Assembly: GCA_964035575.1 (NCBI GenBank)
Contig: OZ037857.1
Coordinates: 930,001 to 994,000, forward strand
Source of the DNA: Rhynchopus sp. YZ270_cl-10
Lineage: Eukaryota > Euglenozoa > Diplonemea > Diplonemida > Diplonemidae
Length of the DNA: 64,000 bases
Direction of reading: 5' to 3'
How positions within the stretch are numbered: the stretch's first letter is position 1; each line of letters starts with the position of its first letter. Position numbers and translations under genes: made by a program. The notes beneath the pieces were generated by a model that saw only the letters and a list, made by a program, of their open reading frames with translations, ran no database searches and was not told the DNA's origin. Below, one piece after another: positions 62,679-64,000 of the stretch.

Positions 62679-64000
62679 ATGAAGATGATCTGTGCCGCCC
62701 TTCTGGGGCTGATTGGTAGCAGTGTGGCAGACCCGAACATCTGGCCGTTGCCGCAGTCGTACAGCAACGGAACGACGACTGTGACTGTGAGCCCGACCTT
62801 TGCCTTCAAGGCTGCAAGCACACCTTCTGCAGACCTGCAGGCAGCGATGGCACGCTACACGGAGTTGATCTTCTCGCACCGTGTGACCGCCACAGGAGGC
62901 GTCGCCACGGCGTCTGTCACCGTTGCCAACGATGCAGAGGACCTGCAGCTTGGAGTGGACGAGTCGTACACCCTGGACGTGTCCGTGACAGGCATTGCGA
63001 TCACCGCCAAGACGCAGTTCGGTGCGTACTACGCAATGGAGACGCTGTCGCAGATGATTGTCTTCAACTACGACACCCAGACCTACGAGATCAGAGACGC
63101 ACCCTGGAAGATCACCGACGCACCACGTTTCGCACACCGTGAGGTGCTCATCGACAGCTCCCGCCACTTCCAGCCCGTGGCAGAGCTCAAGCGCCTCATC
63201 ACCTCGATGACCTACGCAAAGATCAACACCATGCACTGGCACATCGTCGACGCCCAGTCGTTCCCCTACATCTCGCCCACCTACCCGAAGCTTGCGCAGG
63301 GTGCCTGGAGTCTGCAGGAGCGCTTCACACAGAACGACGTTGAGGACGTTGTGGAGTACGCACGTCAGCGTGGTGTGCGTGTTGTGATTGAGGTCGACAC
63401 ACCCGGACACGCATCGAGCTGGTGCAAGGGACACCCCGAGGTGTGCCCGTCACCGTCGTGCAACACCCCACTCAACCCTGCCACGAACGCCACATTCGAC
63501 CTGATCCAGGGTTTGTTGAAGGACCTGGCCGCAGCCTCGCACGACAACCACATGCACATTGGTGGAGACGAGGTGAACACTGGGTGCTGGACGAAGACGC
63601 CTTCTGTCCAGGCATGGATGACCAAGGAGAACATGACTGCCGACGACGCCTACGCGTACTTCAGCGGCCGCGTCTCTGACATTGTCTTTGGCCTCGGCAA
63701 ATCCGTGACCGGGTGGGAGGAGCTGTGGAACCACTTCGGGACCAAGCTGGACAAGCGCACGATCATCCAGCAGTGGCTGCCGGGGTCGAAGATTGTTGGT
63801 GCGGCGACTGCGGCGGGGTACAAGGTGATTTGGTCGACCGATGGAGTGTGGTACTTGGACGGATTGGGTGTGACTTGGAGCAAGATGTACGCTGCGGAGC
63901 CTTGCAGCGGACTCACGGATGCACAGTGCGCGCTTGTCATTGGAGGAGGTGGAGAGATGTGGGGTGAGACTGCCGATGTCTCCGACGTCGAGCAGACCGT
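62679..64000 (+). CDS. Beta-N-acetylhexosaminidase (GH20), copy 2, 3' partial
   Basis: Same enzyme as the gene at 56964, in the same frame for all 440 codons visible; the window ends before the C-terminal 60 residues. Signal peptide, HWH and the catalytic Asp297-Glu298 in HIGGDEV are all present. Most differences from copy 1 are silent. The notable one is Gln193 in DAQSFP, the family's usual residue, where copy 1 has Glu. It has its own copy of the 700-bp upstream region, so it is probably expressed like copy 1. Confidence 0.95.
   Translation, partial: MKMICAALLGLIGSSVADPNIWPLPQSYSNGTTTVTVSPTFAFKAASTPSADLQAAMARYTELIFSHRVTATGGVATASVTVANDAEDLQLGVDESYTLDVSVTGIAITAKTQFGAYYAMETLSQMIVFNYDTQTYEIRDAPWKITDAPRFAHREVLIDSSRHFQPVAELKRLITSMTYAKINTMHWHIVDAQSFPYISPTYPKLAQGAWSLQERFTQNDVEDVVEYARQRGVRVVIEVDTPGHASSWCKGHPEVCPSPSCNTPLNPATNATFDLIQGLLKDLAAASHDNHMHIGGDEVNTGCWTKTPSVQAWMTKENMTADDAYAYFSGRVSDIVFGLGKSVTGWEELWNHFGTKLDKRTIIQQWLPGSKIVGAATAAGYKVIWSTDGVWYLDGLGVTWSKMYAAEPCSGLTDAQCALVIGGGGEMWGETADVSDVEQT

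Larger units (their letters stand above)
61858..64000 (+). repeat. Segmental duplication, right copy
   Basis: Partner of 56144-58490, continuing past the window edge. In the spacer the copy lacks a few bases (for example near 62010) and gains GCTC near 62120 and a GTGTGGG unit near 62430. Coding sequence is almost unchanged. Confidence 0.95.

Overview
The window is nuclear DNA of a single-celled eukaryote, probably a flagellated heterotrophic protist. Evidence: head-to-tail polyubiquitin genes; spliceosomal introns that all start GTATG and end YAG; standard use of TAA, TAG and TGA; a DZIP1-like ciliary protein; ATG5; lysosomal-type hydrolases (cathepsin L, GH20 hexosaminidase); a membrane adenylyl cyclase; SWEET sugar transporters; and EGF-like and mucin-like surface proteins. 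No lineage can be fixed from this window. A metamonad or another deep-branching flagellate fits, but that is inference.

Layout: 0-5 kb, two polyubiquitin genes with duplicated flanks around a cathepsin L gene. 5-8.6 kb, a two-domain adenylyl cyclase. 8.6-14.8 kb, no genes, MITE-like elements and dispersed repeats. 14.8-19 kb, a coiled-coil protein, a MAPR/cytochrome b5-like membrane protein and a tandem AAA+ ATPase. 19-25.3 kb, degraded DNA with a reversed hexosaminidase fragment, a 7-bp minisatellite and a long hairpin. 25.3-30.2 kb, two low-complexity proteins. 32.9-38.1 kb, three tandem SWEET genes with a hAT-like MITE between the second and third. 38.3-40.6 kb, a 2.3-kb element with terminal inverted repeats filled by minisatellites. 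40.7-46.2 kb, a tiny membrane protein, an EGF-domain receptor-like protein and a mucin-like repeat protein. 48.2-51.1 kb, IMP dehydrogenase with a duplicated leader. 52.5-56.3 kb, a DZIP1-like protein and ATG5. 56.9-64 kb, two nearly identical hexosaminidase genes from a segmental duplication that also copied the end of ATG5.

All 20 genes I accept lie on the + strand. Several short dispersed elements also occur only in + orientation: a hairpin with an RCGAGAG loop, and an ACTAATACAACCAAG element found downstream of stop codons. Transposon debris would be expected in both orientations, so these look more like parts of transcripts. An 86-bp sequence is shared exactly by the leaders of two unrelated genes (the MAPR gene and IMPDH). 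Genes have compact, GC-rich coding sequence, CT-rich or CA-rich leaders (often ACAATG at the start) and AT-rich, homopolymer-rich spacers.

Functionally the genes are mixed: ubiquitin/autophagy/lysosome (polyubiquitin, ATG5, cathepsin L, hexosaminidases), sensing and surface (cyclase, EGF and mucin-like proteins), sugar transport (SWEETs), purine synthesis (IMPDH) and cilium (DZIP1-like). Nothing suggests an operon-like pathway cluster. The local expansions are tandem duplications.
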